Part shown: positions 1 through 10,643 of the stretch, piece by piece
How the letters are laid out: the number at the start of each line of letters is the position of its first letter
How positions within the stretch are numbered: position 1 is the stretch's first letter
Assembly: GCF_000149955.1 (NCBI RefSeq)
Contig: NC_030988.1
Coordinates: 3,445,993-3,509,992 of the forward strand
Direction: 5' to 3'
Origin: Fusarium oxysporum f. sp. lycopersici 4287
Taxonomy: Eukaryota > Ascomycota > Sordariomycetes > Hypocreales > Nectriaceae
DNA length: 64,000 nt
Made by a program: the position numbers and the translations under genes
Notes under the pieces: model-generated
Seen by the model: the letters and a program-made list of their open reading frames with translations, nothing else
Databases searched by the model: none
Told to the model about the DNA's origin: nothing

Positions 1-1210
1 GTTACAGAAGAGGGACCGAGGGAGTATTATGAGGGACTCAGGCGTCTTGTTATTGACTTATCAATTGGTACAGCCCGTATGCACAACCTCGACGAGACTG
101 GAGTCCAAGAAGGGGAAACTATAGCCGGCATAGTAGCTGGAACGGTCCTGACGAGCTCGTCAGAGAAGATACAGTCAGACGCTTCCGCTTGGATCTCGAT
201 ATTAGAGACAATATCTGCTGATGGTCGCCGACTGACCCCAACGGTAATATTTATAGGATTATCGCTATAGGGATAGTATTTTCCAAGGGATATACCGGAT
301 TGGAAGTTCACTTGCAGCAAGAAAGGCTGGTCTAATACAGAAATATTACTACGGTAGTTCTACGACATTTATCTGCCCAAGACTCATCCAAAGACCCATC
401 TTCCTGGCGACTATTAGTCCCCAATCAACATAAGACTCATATAAGTCCCGTCTTCATAAAGAAGGCAATGATAAACAAGGTATGGCTTAATTAGCTGCCG
501 TCGCACTCGTCACATATCACTCAACCGCTGGACCTTGGTCTTTTTTCCCCGTTAAAAAGATACTATCGAGAAGAGACAGCTGGAATGGAGACCTACGAAG
601 CGACATCAAATAGACAGAAACACATCTTCGTATAGGCATATAAAATAGCTTCTAAGAAAGCCTTCAGACCAGAGAACATCCGACAGGCGTTTCAAGCATC
701 AGGGATATACCCAGTCGATATTGATCAAGCTATAAAGAGGTTATAGCCCAAAGAGCATCGCAGACCGACTTTTCAGCCTCCCACAACACCACCAATCACG
801 GTTAAAGTCGATCGCGATATCTTTAATACGCCCTCGTCAAGCCGCGATATAGAAAGACTACTCTAACGGGTCGATTGGTTATCAGGGAATGCTAGAAGGG
901 ACGTCAGAATGATCCTACGGAAGGCAGGAAAGTCACTGGACTAAAGAGGTGCGTCTATAGTCTTCCAGGAGCAAAAAATCGCCATATAGAAAGCTCAAAT
1001 AACTAGTATTAAGCCGTTAGGCCGTTGCAAGGTCAATTGGGACCCGAACAAGGCTTTTCCTCATGCTGATAATCTTGTTATAGCGAAGGACCGGTCCGAG
1101 ATGAACACTTGGAAGTTAAATGACGAAGCCGCGGCGGAAAATCGTCTGCCGAAGCGGAGAAAAAAGCAGTCGGTTGAACAAGAGGTTTTTAGTCAATACC
1201 CAAAATCTTA
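1..1210 (+). pseudogene. Decayed pogo/Tc1-type transposase, 5' end outside window
   Basis: The reading frame that starts the window runs through the catalytic block NLDETG, followed by a segment resembling the DDE domain of fungal pogo-like transposases (QEGETIAGIVAGT, then ISADGRRLTPTVIF). The first in-frame stop is a TAG near 268. After it, recognisable pieces continue in the same frame (a WSNTE segment, then an IYLPKTHPKTH-like segment) with a stop every few tens of codons, mostly TAG and TAA. That pattern fits C-to-T decay of glutamine codons, as expected of repeat-induced point mutation or long neutral decay. The protein is a different lineage from the Fot1-type elements at 1832 and 16025. 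No terminal repeats can be placed because the 5' part lies outside the window. Confidence 0.75.
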
Positions 1211-1499
1211 ATTGAATTGAAGCTATTTTCATAATTTGAGAATTAATCTACATAATGCGTTAGAACGGAAATGAAGCTATCGCAGGTGGGGCGGTGTGGA
1301 GGTGTGGGCGGAGTGGTGGTCAGATACGTTAGCTTGAAGGCTATTCTTCAAGTTTTCAACGTCCTATCTACGGCGGCTGAAGCAACGTCCGCTTTTATAA
1401 GACGGGGTGTTTGGTGTTTAGTGTAAGTAGGTTAGTAAGAGTAAGTAGGTGTGATTCTTGCAATCTGGTTTCAGTATTGTGTGTCGAGTCGGCCTGTGG

Positions 1500-1831
1500 C
1501 CATTGCAAAGCGTATAGTTGCATGGACTGCCTGCATGTTTGGCGTCCACTTTGCGTCATCTGATGGTGATTTTCCTCCTAGGTAGAACGAGAGGTTTCCT
1601 CTCAATGTCTCCGTGCACTGCAACATTTCAGTCCTATGCGCTGTCCATTTCGTGCATCGAAAGAGAAAGTGCTCTACTGTCTCTATCGCTTGCCCGCATA
1701 CGCATTGCTGTGACGCTGCTACTCTGCCTGATCCGGAAGAGGTACCCGTTCAGTCTGGCCATGTCTGTCCTAAGCTGTGATAGCACGCTGGTTTCTCTCC
1801 TTGATAAGTCATCATAGAGCAGTCGGGTGTA
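1500..1831 (-). pseudogene. LINE ORF2 C-terminal tail beyond the insertion
   Basis: The minus strand below 1831 reads HTRLLYDDLSRRE, then SVLSQLRTDMARLNGYLFRI and a cysteine-containing segment ending near 1520. This is the well-conserved C-terminus that follows RNase H in fungal LINEs. Joining it to 4040 across the DNA transposon restores GK-Y-TRLL once the duplicated TA is counted once, so these two pieces were one frame before the insertion. Confidence 0.75.
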
Positions 1832-1873
1832 CCATGCAGTACCCACCTGCCGTACGTACCCACCTACCGTACA
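1832..1873 (+). repeat. Left terminal inverted repeat of the Fot1-type element
   Basis: This 42-bp repeat is the exact reverse complement of 3996-4037. Inside it the unit GTACCCACCTGCCGTAC is followed directly by GTACCCACCTACCGTAC, two 17-bp near-identical sub-repeats that are plausible paired binding sites for the transposase helix-turn-helix domains. Confidence 0.93.
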
Positions 1874-1987
1874 GCAAAAAGAAAATTCCCCCATACAGAA
1901 TGCTATTTTTCAACCATATGTTGAAAATTCACCAAAAATAAAACCCGTGAAATGATTTTCGAATTTCGTTTTAGAATAAAGTAGATT

Positions 1988-3746
1988 TTAATATTTTCGC
2001 GGTATTTTGACTTCACGCCCTGCGCGTGTGCGTACCACACCTAATTCTTCCTCCTCCGAATTTGAACTCTCAACTTCTTCCATCCCTCCCACCTCGATCA
2101 CATCCTCAACAGCATCCGCCTCTTCAATTGCTTCGTTTGCCTTGGAAATAGTCTCACCAGTTACCAGAGCTTCTGCCAATGTCATGAATCTTTTATTGGG
2201 ATTCGGTATCGCCTTCCTCTTCTTGCCTCTGCTCAACCGGCCAACTTCCTCCTCCAGACTGGCTATCCTGGTGCTCAGAGAGGCGATCTTTGACTCTTGG
2301 GCTTCAAACCCTTTCGATATCACAGAATAGCGCCTTCTTGTTGACGGGCTCTTGTTCTTCCCCATATCTCGGATGTGGCGGCTGGTCTTTGGCGTATTAT
2401 CAGAGTCGACTTGCCCGTCTCGGTGGCCGTCCGACCCGGGCGTCGCTTCCTTCTTGTCCGGTTGAATCTCAGGATGTATGAGCGCTTTCCGCCGTGAAAT
2501 CGGCCAGTTTCCAGTCACTCTCCAGCCTGAGAGTATATTTTTCTTCGTCATACCCACTTCCCTGGCCTTGGCATAGGCCTTGATGAAGTTGACCTTGTCT
2601 ACCGGCGCAGAATCGGTCAGGCTGGCGAGTTTTTGCAGTTCTTTTCGGTAGGCAGCCTTGGATACATTAAAGACGCCATTATCCAGCGGCTGCAGCCCAT
2701 GAGAGCAGTGTGCAGGCAGGTAACAGCAATATACGTTGTTCAAAAAGCACGTAGCCATCCACTCATCCTGGATTTTCAGTCAGCGCCGTCAGTGGCATTT
2801 CCGATCTAGAACAGGTAGATACTCACAGATACATGGCTTCCATGGCCATCTAATATGATGAGCCTTGCATCAGACTCATCCGCCGGTTGCGTTTGAGGCA
2901 GATAGACCTCCTTGAGCCACTCGACTGCGATATGGTTGTCCGTCCAGCCATTATCGGACGTGATATAATACCAGTCGGCGATCCCCCGGAGCTCATCGAT
3001 AAACCACTGTTGCTGAAGCTCTTTACCTTTGAAGATAATCCCCGGCTTTAGAAGGCGACCATCTGCGGTGACGGCTTCGATAAAGGTAGTCCAAGTGCGG
3101 GACTGCGAGCCCTTGAGGAAGGCCTTCCTCCTAGGATCGCTACTGCCAATGACCAAGGAATCCAAGCCTATATTTTTCAGTGGATTAATGAGTTTGGTAG
3201 CAAAAATGATCAATACTCACCAAATCCAGCCATGATACCGCCCTCGTCAACATTAACCGTGTTCTCCGGTTTGATCCAGCCATATTCGCTCTCCCGGATA
3301 TCAAAGTACCAATTGACGGCCATTGGGGTAAAGGAATTGAACCTTGCAGCTTCCTGGCGTTTCCCCACCGTCGTCTTGATATCGTCATGGCGTTTAATGA
3401 ACCTAGCTAGCCAGTGTATACCGATAGGCCTTTCCCGTCCTTGCTGTCTCAAGAGGGCAGCAACGGTGGCGCGAACTTGGCTGTGAGAAGGTGCATAGCC
3501 CAAGGCCTCTTGTCGAAGTATCCAGGTAACCAATCTGGACTCCTCCGACTTGGATAGCAGCTGAGCAGGCTGGGTGACCTCGGATTTTGACGGTAGGCCT
3601 CTTAATCGGTCAGAGAGAGTGGTCGGAGGCACGCCGTTCTTCTGGGCGGCCTGGTTCTGGGAGAGGCCATTTTCTGTGACATCTAGTATGGCCTGGATAA
3701 CATCGTCCTCCGTATAAGATGATTGAGGCATGTTTGAGGTGACCAA
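1988..3746 (-). CDS. Fot1-type transposase, intact, three exons, 548 aa
   Basis: Exons are 3746-3221, 3167-2827 and 2767-1988, with introns of 53 and 59 bp (GTGAGT donors, ATAG and CCAG acceptors). The spliced frame is exactly 549 codons including TAA. The N-terminal 130 residues hold the psq-like and CENP-B-like helix-turn-helix region (YTEDDVIQAILDVTENGLS, then GYAPSHSQVRATVAALL). The three catalytic aspartates are all visible: NVDEGG (end of exon 1), IILDGHGSH (exon 2) and LQPLDNGVF (exon 3). A C-terminal coiled segment, a basic patch (RGKKRKA) and an acidic tail follow. The protein would cut at the terminal repeats and integrate at TA. No stop or frameshift was found. Confidence 0.92.
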
Positions 3747-3995
3747 GGAAAGATGGGGAAGAGAAAAGTTTGGATGAAGCTTCGAGGAGGCTGGTTGATA
3801 AGGGAGGCATTTTGAGACATTTTATATTAGTTCCGTGCGACCACACCGCAAGCGTCGCTGTGGAAGCAAAGTGGAAATATTAAATTCTATGCAATTCTTA
3901 ATGTAATAGACATTTTCTTATTAAAATATCTTTCATTTTGATAACATACTCTATAAGTGAAATTGGGCATTTTGTATGGGGAAAATCTTTTTTGG

Positions 3996-4037
3996 TGTAC
4001 GGTAGGTGGGTACGTACGGCAGGTGGGTACTGCATGG
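3996..4037 (-). repeat. Right terminal inverted repeat of the Fot1-type element
   Basis: This is the reverse complement of the left repeat, with the same two tandem 17-bp sub-repeats. It is followed by the TA duplication and then by LINE coding sequence. Confidence 0.93.
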
Positions 4038-4039
4038 TA

Positions 4040-4713
4040 CTTGCCTGGGAGTGCAGCATCGACCTTCTTTGAAAACCTCCCTACGTTATCTGGTAGCTGT
4101 TTCCTAGTACGCTGACTCGATCGGGTTATGTTCAGGGTCGTCGATCGCATTCGGGGAAACTTCCGAGCTGGGACGGCACCGTCTTGGCTTGCACTTCGCG
4201 CCTCATTCTTAGCCATTTTCAGGAGCCTGTGTTCAGCACCGATGGGCATCCATACGACAGCTACCACGTTTCCCTTAAGCCTCAATACATTGATAGAATC
4301 ATATATGCATCCAACATACTCTTGACCCGACTGCTGGCGACGGTTTCGGACCATGAGCACGGCGGCTTTGTTGCTCGCCAACAGTGCCACGCTTCGATAC
4401 TCAAGGTCGGGTAAGTGTTTCAACGTGTAAGCCATCGCTGCTAGTTGTCCGGAAAATGGGTTCTGCTCCGTCCTCATGCCGAGCGTGAAAGAAAAGCGCT
4501 CAAGCTTCGGTCCTCCTCGCACCAAGGCAGGGATCTCGATGACCCGCCGACTCCGACTACCCCATTCCGCGCCGAACTGCTCACTGCAGCACGTACCGCC
4601 CATCCTAGGTCTGCTTGCGTTGTCCCCGAACTATCCCCTTCATCCACTATAGTTTGCACCCGTTCTACCCAGGGTGCCAACGTGAAAGGGTTGATCGTTT
4701 CTAGTTCTTCCAT
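4040..4713 (-). pseudogene. LINE ORF2 RNase H domain
   Basis: Two overlapping minus-strand frames together encode an RNase H-like domain. One (4713-4474) carries WVERVQTIVDEGD and DLGWAVRAAVSSSARNGVVG. The other, from about 4600, carries FSFTLGMRTEQNPFSGQLAA, SVALLASNKAAV and WMPIGAEHRLLKMAKNEA. A frameshift lies near 4550. The frame ends at LPGK, exactly where the Fot1-type element is inserted, and resumes beyond it. Confidence 0.75.
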
Positions 4714-4724
4714 CGGGATATTAC

Positions 4725-6181
4725 TTATTCTAGCGATGCACGAAACAGCGAGAAGACTCGGTGCTTAACAGAGGGCCAGATCTCTTTCCAGACTACGACG
4801 GGTAGTCCGTCCTCGCCAGGTGCTTCCCACGACTTTGCGGCGAAAAGCTGTCGTTCCACCTCCTCCAGAGTAATGTCCGGCATGACGATGGCGGCTTCGC
4901 GCTGAGGTCGCTCCTCTTCCTCTTCGATGTGCTCCGGCAATGGGGTAAAAAAGGTGGCCAGCATCTCATCAGCCTGTTCGATGTTGTTGGTTGTGCATGT
5001 GCCGTCGGCCCTTGCAAGTTGGGGTACTTTGACAAATGCTGTATCATCTCCAGATTTGAGGTACGTTGCTGCCTTCCAGACGTTGTCGTTGTCAGCTAGA
5101 AACTCATTCCAGTGCGTCTTCTTCTGCTGTCTGATGGCATCGTGGTATTGCTTTGCTGCTCCTCTGGCCGTCTCCTCAAGCTCTTGACAATCCCATCCTG
5201 CTCGCCTCAATGTTCTAGCGCGATTTCTCCAGTGTGTGTATATGTGCCGGAGTTGCGTGAGGTCTGAGGTCCACCAGCGTTTTGCATAGGGTGACGGCTT
5301 AGCTCTGGGTGTCAGAGCGTGAACCGCCTCTAGCGCCACTGTCATAAGCCTGCCAGTCTTCTGCTATACAGTACCTTCCTCCAGGGTAGACTCTAATGCT
5401 GCGGCAATTCGAACGTTGATTTCCTTCCATGGTGCGTTCTTGAGCTTGGGGCACCGGGACGGAGACGTCAACTCCGTCTGAATAGCACGATGATCAGATC
5501 CGTGCTCTGTACCGTGTATCATACACTTGATAGTCAAAGACGCTAGATCTGCGGAAGCGAGGACCAGGTCGACTGTTGTCTCAAAATCTCCATCATTCTA
5601 CGTCTTCGTTCCTCTCGGGAGCAGGCTGATAAGGTCAAACTCATTTATAAGATTGATAATCTGATCCGCTTCGCCTTGCCTCGTCAAGGATATGTTGTCT
5701 CCTCCCCATAGCTGGTCGTGTCGGTTGAAGTCTCCGACAACTACCCTGTCCACCAGTCTACCAGCTTGTTCTCTTACGTCTGAGATGACCTGGCGCAAAG
5801 CGTTGCAAGTGCCTTGTAAAGCTTGGGTGTCTCCTCCTGACACGTAAACCGAAACAACCAGAACCAGCCGCTCAGGGAGTCGCAAGATGGCTGCCGTCAT
5901 ATCTGCTGTCTCAATCGGTGTCTGCTCCGCCTCCACATCCTTGTTTACCCATAACATGCTTCGGATAGGCCATCTGCCCTCTCTCCAAACTGTGGGGACC
6001 ATCCTAACCCATCTGGAGTGCCCATTGGGACCGTTAGTAGCTTGCCGTCCTTTTGGTGTGCTTGGGGCTCTTGGATCGCTATCACTGTGTATTCTTGTAG
6101 TTGTTTATCGTTCATGAGGCTCTCATGTACCGTATCCTGCTTTCTCACATTCAGTTGAATCACCTGCAACGACTTACTCAT
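4725..6181 (-). pseudogene. LINE ORF2 5' part: APE endonuclease and EN-RT linker
   Basis: The start [14 protein letters not shown] (6181) opens an APE-like endonuclease: IQEPQAH in the first frame, then a shift near 5990 into the frame carrying VVVGDFNRHDQLWGG, the family's GDFN motif. After further stops near 5595 and 5370, a 206-codon frame (5345-4725) encodes the linker and the very start of the reverse transcriptase ([12 protein letters not shown]). The catalytic RT core, with its YADD/FADD box, never follows. The sequence jumps into the post-RT region at about 4720, which implies an internal deletion of roughly 1.5 kb relative to a full element. Confidence 0.75.
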
Positions 6182-6224
6182 GCCGCTTGTGGTGAAGTTT
6201 CAGGCAATTTCTACTGAATGACTC

Positions 6225-7442
6225 ATGCGGACCGCTGCAGAGAGCACTTGGGTATCTGTGCCTGGCACTCACTGTGATGGTGGCCCTCGGCGGCGCACCT
6301 TGCACACACTCGATTCTTACTGCACGAGAATGCCTTGTGACCTAGCTCTTGGCAGTTATAGCATTGTTCCGGTCCAGTGGTCTGCTCAAATACACTCGTT
6401 TATGCCGATTCACCTGCGACGAAAAAGTAGCGTTCCTACAGTAGCCTCTTGGCATCGGTACTCTTAGTTAAGTAGACTACATGGGTCCATATGACTTGGG
6501 GTTGACCTTCCGGCTCAGCCAGGCTACCATGGCAATCTGGACTTCATTCTCCTGGTTTAAGGTTTCTATTGCTCCGGGGAGGATGTTAAACTCCTAGTCA
6601 AAGACGGCCATACGATTCATGCTATCAACTTTGATAGGATATAGTTGATCCCGAAGGACTCTTGCACCTGGAGCTTTCCTGTTTTCGAGGATGGCTTTGA
6701 TCTTTTGTATTTCTTCTTCGTTCCTACCTAGAATCCTAAGGCGGTTGGCATTCCGTCCATCTCTGGTCACTGCGACGCATCGCCAGTAAGATTGGTCACT
6801 CGACTGTCACATCTCCTGCTCCACGGTCTTACGAATCATTGTTGGTGTAACGTCTCCAAGATGGCCTTCAGCAACTCTGGATGTGTCGACTGTGCAGAAC
6901 ACCGGTTCCGGAGTTGCCGATCGGGCTGCAGACGAAGATTGACTGGACATGCTGGTGGATGTCATCCTGGCTGCGTCTGCATACGATTGAACCGACGACC
7001 GTGGTGTTTCAGTCTTGTTCAGCATATCTAGCTGTAGTCGAGTCTGCTCCAGCTCGCCGCAAACCTGGGTGAGCTGGTCTAGGACTTGCGATAATTCTTG
7101 TGCCATCTGGGCCGTGGCCCTAGCGACTTCCTCGGCCATGCGATCACTGAGCTTGGTGAACTCGAGCTGAAACTCGGCCTTCATCGCTTCGATTTTCTTG
7201 TTCAAGTCCTGCTCTAGTAGTTGCTTCAAGCTCTGGACTGCCTCGACCATACCACCAGCTGACTTGGGGACAGCCTGCTTCCGAGCTCGATTCTGTCCCA
7301 GAGCTCCCTCACTGGTCTCACCTTCCTCCTGCCATTCCATATCGCCATTTTGCTGCTCCATCTCCAATACCTTCGTCGTCCTGACCCTCTTCCGCTGAGG
7401 GTGATGATATCCCCCGCCCGAACCATCCGGATCGTCTCCCAT
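6225..7442 (-). pseudogene. LINE ORF1 (gag-like, coiled coil plus CCHC knuckles)
   Basis: An open frame of about 211 codons (7442-6807) has a basic N-terminus and a long heptad-rich helix, with repeated L/E/K residues around residues 65-145, typical of LINE ORF1 RNA-binding proteins. Downstream, after stops near 6480 and 6600, two zinc knuckles are readable around 6240-6380: CYNCQELGHKAFSC, then CARCAAEGHHHSEC. These bind nucleic acid in Tad/I-clade ORF1 proteins. The stops between the coiled coil and the knuckles make this a broken gene. Confidence 0.75.
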
Positions 7443-7855
7443 GACGATGATGACGTCTGATGCAGGGTTCGCAACACCAGATATCCACCAAGGGCCTGAA
7501 TCTCCGCCAGGCAGTCCTCAGGATTTTTGAAAGTGATAAATAGGATGACTAGAAGGTATTTTAAAAAGAAGATCGTTTTTCCCAAATTTAGCTACTACAT
7601 GGTATACAGCTAGACTACTAACGCAGTTTGTTTCCTGAGGCCGTGAAGATCATGCCTACCCTGCTACAGATTGATTATCATTCTTGACGGTTCCTTGACC
7701 CACACTTTGCCTCCTTTTGCTTCAGTAGTTAGCATACGCTCCGGGGAAAGTCTCTTGAACAACCTCCATAGCTAGCCATGCCTAAGAAAACCAAGTATCC
7801 GCATCAAAAGCCGTCATCGTTCCCGTAACCTCAACTCTAGTCCAACCGAATGATG

Positions 7856-8902
7856 TCACACGTGGCTACTGGGTTCTCCACCCACGCAAACTATCAGTTT
7901 GCCTCTAGTTCTCCCCTCTTTCAGGCTTGCATAACCCCTGCCAGCATCCTCTAGGTCAAACTCTTCTTCGACCATGGGCCTTACCCTTCTATCTCGGATC
8001 CAACCGGCGATCTGTGCGTAATCTTTTGGATTTGCTGTTACCGAGTGGTATTTGAACACACGCTTCCCACCACCCATCCATCTGGGTAACAAATGAATAC
8101 TCAGAAGAGACTTTAAGGTCTGGTATTGTAGTGGTAAGCCCACACAAACATATCTTCCTTGGGGTTTGAGATAATGACGACACTGCCAGTACAGGTCCGC
8201 ATTCGTAAAGACTGTGTCGAGTATGAGGTCGAACTGGACTTCACTTTGCTTCAGAACTTCCACTGGACCCTGGGACATGTAGTAAATAGTTTCGTCAGAT
8301 CCAAGGCCCCGGCAAAAGTCGGCATTGGATGCTGAGCAGATGGTTGTGACGTGAGAACAGCCCAGAGCTTTGGCTATTTGAACTGCAAAGACGCCAACAC
8401 CTCCGCTACCACCGTTTATGAGGACCCTGTCTCCTCGTCTTACGAACGGCATGAGACATTGTAACGCGGTTGTGCCACAGATGCCGACACATGCTGCTTC
8501 TCTGAGGGATACGCCGTCAGGCAAAGCAGCGATTCCGGCTTCCCCCACCACGACATATTCTGCCAAAGTGCCTCCAGTGGGTAATTTAGTTCTACCGAGA
8601 ACGCGTTGGCCGGGGCTGAAGTTATCAAGCGTGGTGGAAACAATCGTGCCGGAAAAGTCAAGCCCGGGCGTGACGGGCTTAGTGAACAAGATGCTGCCTA
8701 GAGGCATTTCGGCCACTTTGTAGTCGAAATGGTTGAGAGATGCGTATGCTACCTTGACGAGTGTGTGACCTTTTGGTAGGCAGTGAGCGGATCTAGGAAG
8801 CTTTGCATCCGCGACTATCTTGAGGTTCTTTTCGATGCCACCTTTGATTGAGCGCCATTGCGCAGCTCGCATAGTTTGTGGGAGGGCGATAGTTGACGCC
8901 AT
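7856..8902 (-). CDS. Zinc-independent MDR oxidoreductase (quinone reductase-like), 348 aa
   Basis: A single-exon gene of normal length for the medium-chain dehydrogenase/reductase superfamily. The N-terminal GroES-like half (residues about 25-150) includes KVAYASLNHFDYKV and PGLDFSGTIV. The Rossmann half carries the nucleotide-binding motif NGGSGGVGVFAVQIAKALG near residue 165. The cysteine/histidine ligands of the zinc alcohol dehydrogenases are absent, which places it with NADPH-dependent quinone reductases or enoyl reductases. The substrate cannot be inferred. No clustered biosynthetic genes lie next to it; its 3' side abuts the LINE. Confidence 0.88.
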   Translation of the reverse strand: MASTIALPQTMRAAQWRSIKGGIEKNLKIVADAKLPRSAHCLPKGHTLVKVAYASLNHFDYKVAEMPLGSILFTKPVTPGLDFSGTIVSTTLDNFSPGQRVLGRTKLPTGGTLAEYVVVGEAGIAALPDGVSLREAACVGICGTTALQCLMPFVRRGDRVLINGGSGGVGVFAVQIAKALGCSHVTTICSASNADFCRGLGSDETIYYMSQGPVEVLKQSEVQFDLILDTVFTNADLYWQCRHYLKPQGRYVCVGLPLQYQTLKSLLSIHLLPRWMGGGKRVFKYHSVTANPKDYAQIAGWIRDRRVRPMVEEEFDLEDAGRGYASLKEGRTRGKLIVCVGGEPSSHV

Positions 8903-9339
8903 CTCTGCGGAGTTTGGTGAGAAATCGATTCGTGAAGTTCGTGAACTGCTGAGGTCATAAGGCTATGATCTTGGTGAATTTTGGTTTGGAGGGTAACTTA
9001 TACGGCACTCTTCTCTCCGCAGATGCCCGGAGATAACATGGTGGTGTCGTGCTGACCAACGCGAGCTAATTGGCGAACACTTGTTCAAGCTGAGGATTAG
9101 ACTGTGTGTCTCAAGGTGATCTGTTAAGCTTAATTTGTAGAAAATCGTCACAGTTAACACATGGGTGCGTCATCAGTAACAAATGCTTCAACGTTCTTTG
9201 CTCGGTGTGGTCTGATTTCTTTTTTTTTTCTTTTTGTTCTTTTTTAATAAACTTGCTGATGACGGGGAAAGTGCGTAACAAAAGTAAAGCTTAGTGAGCC
9301 AGACTAAAAAATATTCCTCATAATGATTTAAACAAACCT
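8903..9339. other. Intergenic, 5' flank of the MDR gene
   Basis: This stretch holds the promoter side of the oxidoreductase gene and a T-rich tract around 9211-9246. No coding or repeat structure is recognised. Confidence 0.5.
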
Positions 9340-9640
9340 AAAGCAGATTGGAAGTAAGTGAATAACAAGTGGAAAGGCTGTGGTGGAATTGAGTAGTTGA
9401 TTGGTATTGGCCCATGGCAAATCCATATTCGTCGACCTGAACGATGAACATGGGATGTGTATTACTTGAGTAGGGCCTACATACCGGCCACCCCGTGCTT
9501 TCTTTCACACCGTAGGTGCCCCTCTTTGACAGACTGATCAAAGAATCAATTCGACAATCAATAACATCACCACATTCTGGTTCACACTTGGATACACTCA
9601 CAAGCTTAGTTGGCTCGCCCCGCCCCGCGGCATGAGTCAA
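9340..9640 (-). pseudogene. Fragment of a pogo-like transposase
   Basis: The minus strand reads SVSKCEPECGDVIDCRIDSL and, further on, FIVQVDEYGFAMGQ, which resembles the first catalytic block (N-D-E-x-G-F-x-M-G) of Fot1/pogo transposases. The DVID..IDSLISLSKRG segment recurs in inverted orientation at about 32540-32630 inside the foldback element, so both derive from one repeat family. The fragment is too short and interrupted to be functional. Confidence 0.5.
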
Positions 9641-9735
9641 CGAGTAATATTGCCCACTTGGCGTAATTTTGTCGCGTCAAGGATAACCTCCCCTGGAATC
9701 ATCTTCAAGGTGCACAGCGGCCGCCGGACTTTCAG

Positions 9736-10371
9736 GTGGCCGCGCAAGGCCTCCTAGAACAAGCGTCGGGATGGTTTGCGGCAACATGTAGATTTCTCAT
9801 ATCTTCTCGAGCTTTTAGTTACGGCTCGCCCCCTCAAACACTCTCGCACTTAGTTACGGCGTCTGAACCTGTCACCACTACGCGCTCGGATGTTGCTCGA
9901 AGCTCGCTCGATAAGGAGGAATTGCTGAGTTGCATCACAGAACGCCACGAACCAGGCGCAACAATCAGACCAGGCCAGTTGGAGAAGTCAACTCAATCAG
10001 GTTTCTCAATCACGATGGCAGTCACCAGAAGCTCTAGGACGCCTTCATCTACATCGTATTCAAAGAAGGTCAAACCTTGCCATGTTCACAATGAGTCGCC
10101 TACCAATTCGCCCAAGTCCATCTCGATCGAGCCGAGACCGCCACGATATCCTTTTCACCATCCAGAACGCAGAAGACCTGAGCAAGATGTGACCTTTCAC
10201 CCTACAGGAGCCAGACCTACCCGATCTTCGAAGAAGCTACCAGCCATACCGACAAACTCTGCTGTTGATCTCAGCCAGCCAGATCACATCGCCACAGGAA
10301 CTCAGATCGTTCCCAGCATCGCGAGCGACCGTGCAAGCCCACTTGTAAATACCGGGCCAAACGTCCCATAA
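9736..10371 (+). CDS. Hypothetical proline/serine-rich protein
   Basis: An open frame of up to 211 codons; an internal ATG at 10015 (MAVTRSSRTPSS) may be the true start, giving 118 aa. The product is basic and low in complexity (EPRPPRYPFHHPERRRPEQD). I do not recognise a domain. It may continue by splicing into the frame at 10392, but no convincing splice pair was found. It could be non-coding. Confidence 0.3.
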   Translation: MAAQGLLEQASGWFAATCRFLISSRAFSYGSPPQTLSHLVTASEPVTTTRSDVARSSLDKEELLSCITERHEPGATIRPGQLEKSTQSGFSITMAVTRSSRTPSSTSYSKKVKPCHVHNESPTNSPKSISIEPRPPRYPFHHPERRRPEQDVTFHPTGARPTRSSKKLPAIPTNSAVDLSQPDHIATGTQIVPSIASDRASPLVNTGPNVP

Positions 10372-10391
10372 GAAATCTCAAAAGGTTTAAC

Positions 10392-10643
10392 ATGGCATGG
10401 ACACGTTCCGCCAACAAGACTTTGGACATATGGGAAAGCTGGGGTGCCACCGATAAGGGGTTGCCAAAGAAGATGAAGCGCAACGCTGCTCTTGTGACCG
10501 CAACCATTCAGACTTCCCATTATTTTATTAAGCATTTTGAAGATGTGGGAGGAGATAATACACCAAAGCTGTACAAGCACGAGACCATTCAGCGGCTAAA
10601 TGAGAGTGTATTAAGGTGGCCACCGAGGCTTCCGATAGTATGA
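10392..10643 (+). CDS. Small hypothetical frame, possibly an exon of the preceding gene
   Basis: An 83-codon frame with an ATG start (MAWTRSANKTLDIWESWG) lies 20 bp after the preceding frame, in a different phase. No family is recognised. It may be the 3' exon of the upstream gene or chance open sequence. Confidence 0.25.
   Translation: MAWTRSANKTLDIWESWGATDKGLPKKMKRNAALVTATIQTSHYFIKHFEDVGGDNTPKLYKHETIQRLNESVLRWPPRLPIV

Larger units (their letters stand above)
1832..4037. mobile_element. Complete Fot1/pogo-type DNA transposon with TIRs and TA duplication
   Basis: The element has inverted terminal repeats that match perfectly for 42 bp and imperfectly for about 70 bp, both beginning CCATGCAGTACCCACC. 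It is flanked by TA at 1830-1831 and 4038-4039. It carries one intact transposase gene on the minus strand. Insertion split a LINE reading frame, which becomes continuous again when the element and one TA are removed. The undamaged coding frame and identical ends suggest recent arrival; whether it is active is not shown. Confidence 0.93.
1215..7590 (-). mobile_element. Tad1-like non-LTR retrotransposon (LINE), dead, nested
   Basis: Read on the minus strand, the order is an ORF1 with coiled coil and CCHC knuckles, an APE-type endonuclease, a linker, an RNase H domain and a C-terminal cysteine-rich tail. This is the order of Tad1-clade LINEs of filamentous fungi. The reverse-transcriptase core is absent, several frames are broken, and a Fot1-type DNA transposon interrupts the tail. 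The outer ends are approximate: no poly-A tail or target duplication could be placed. Confidence 0.8.
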
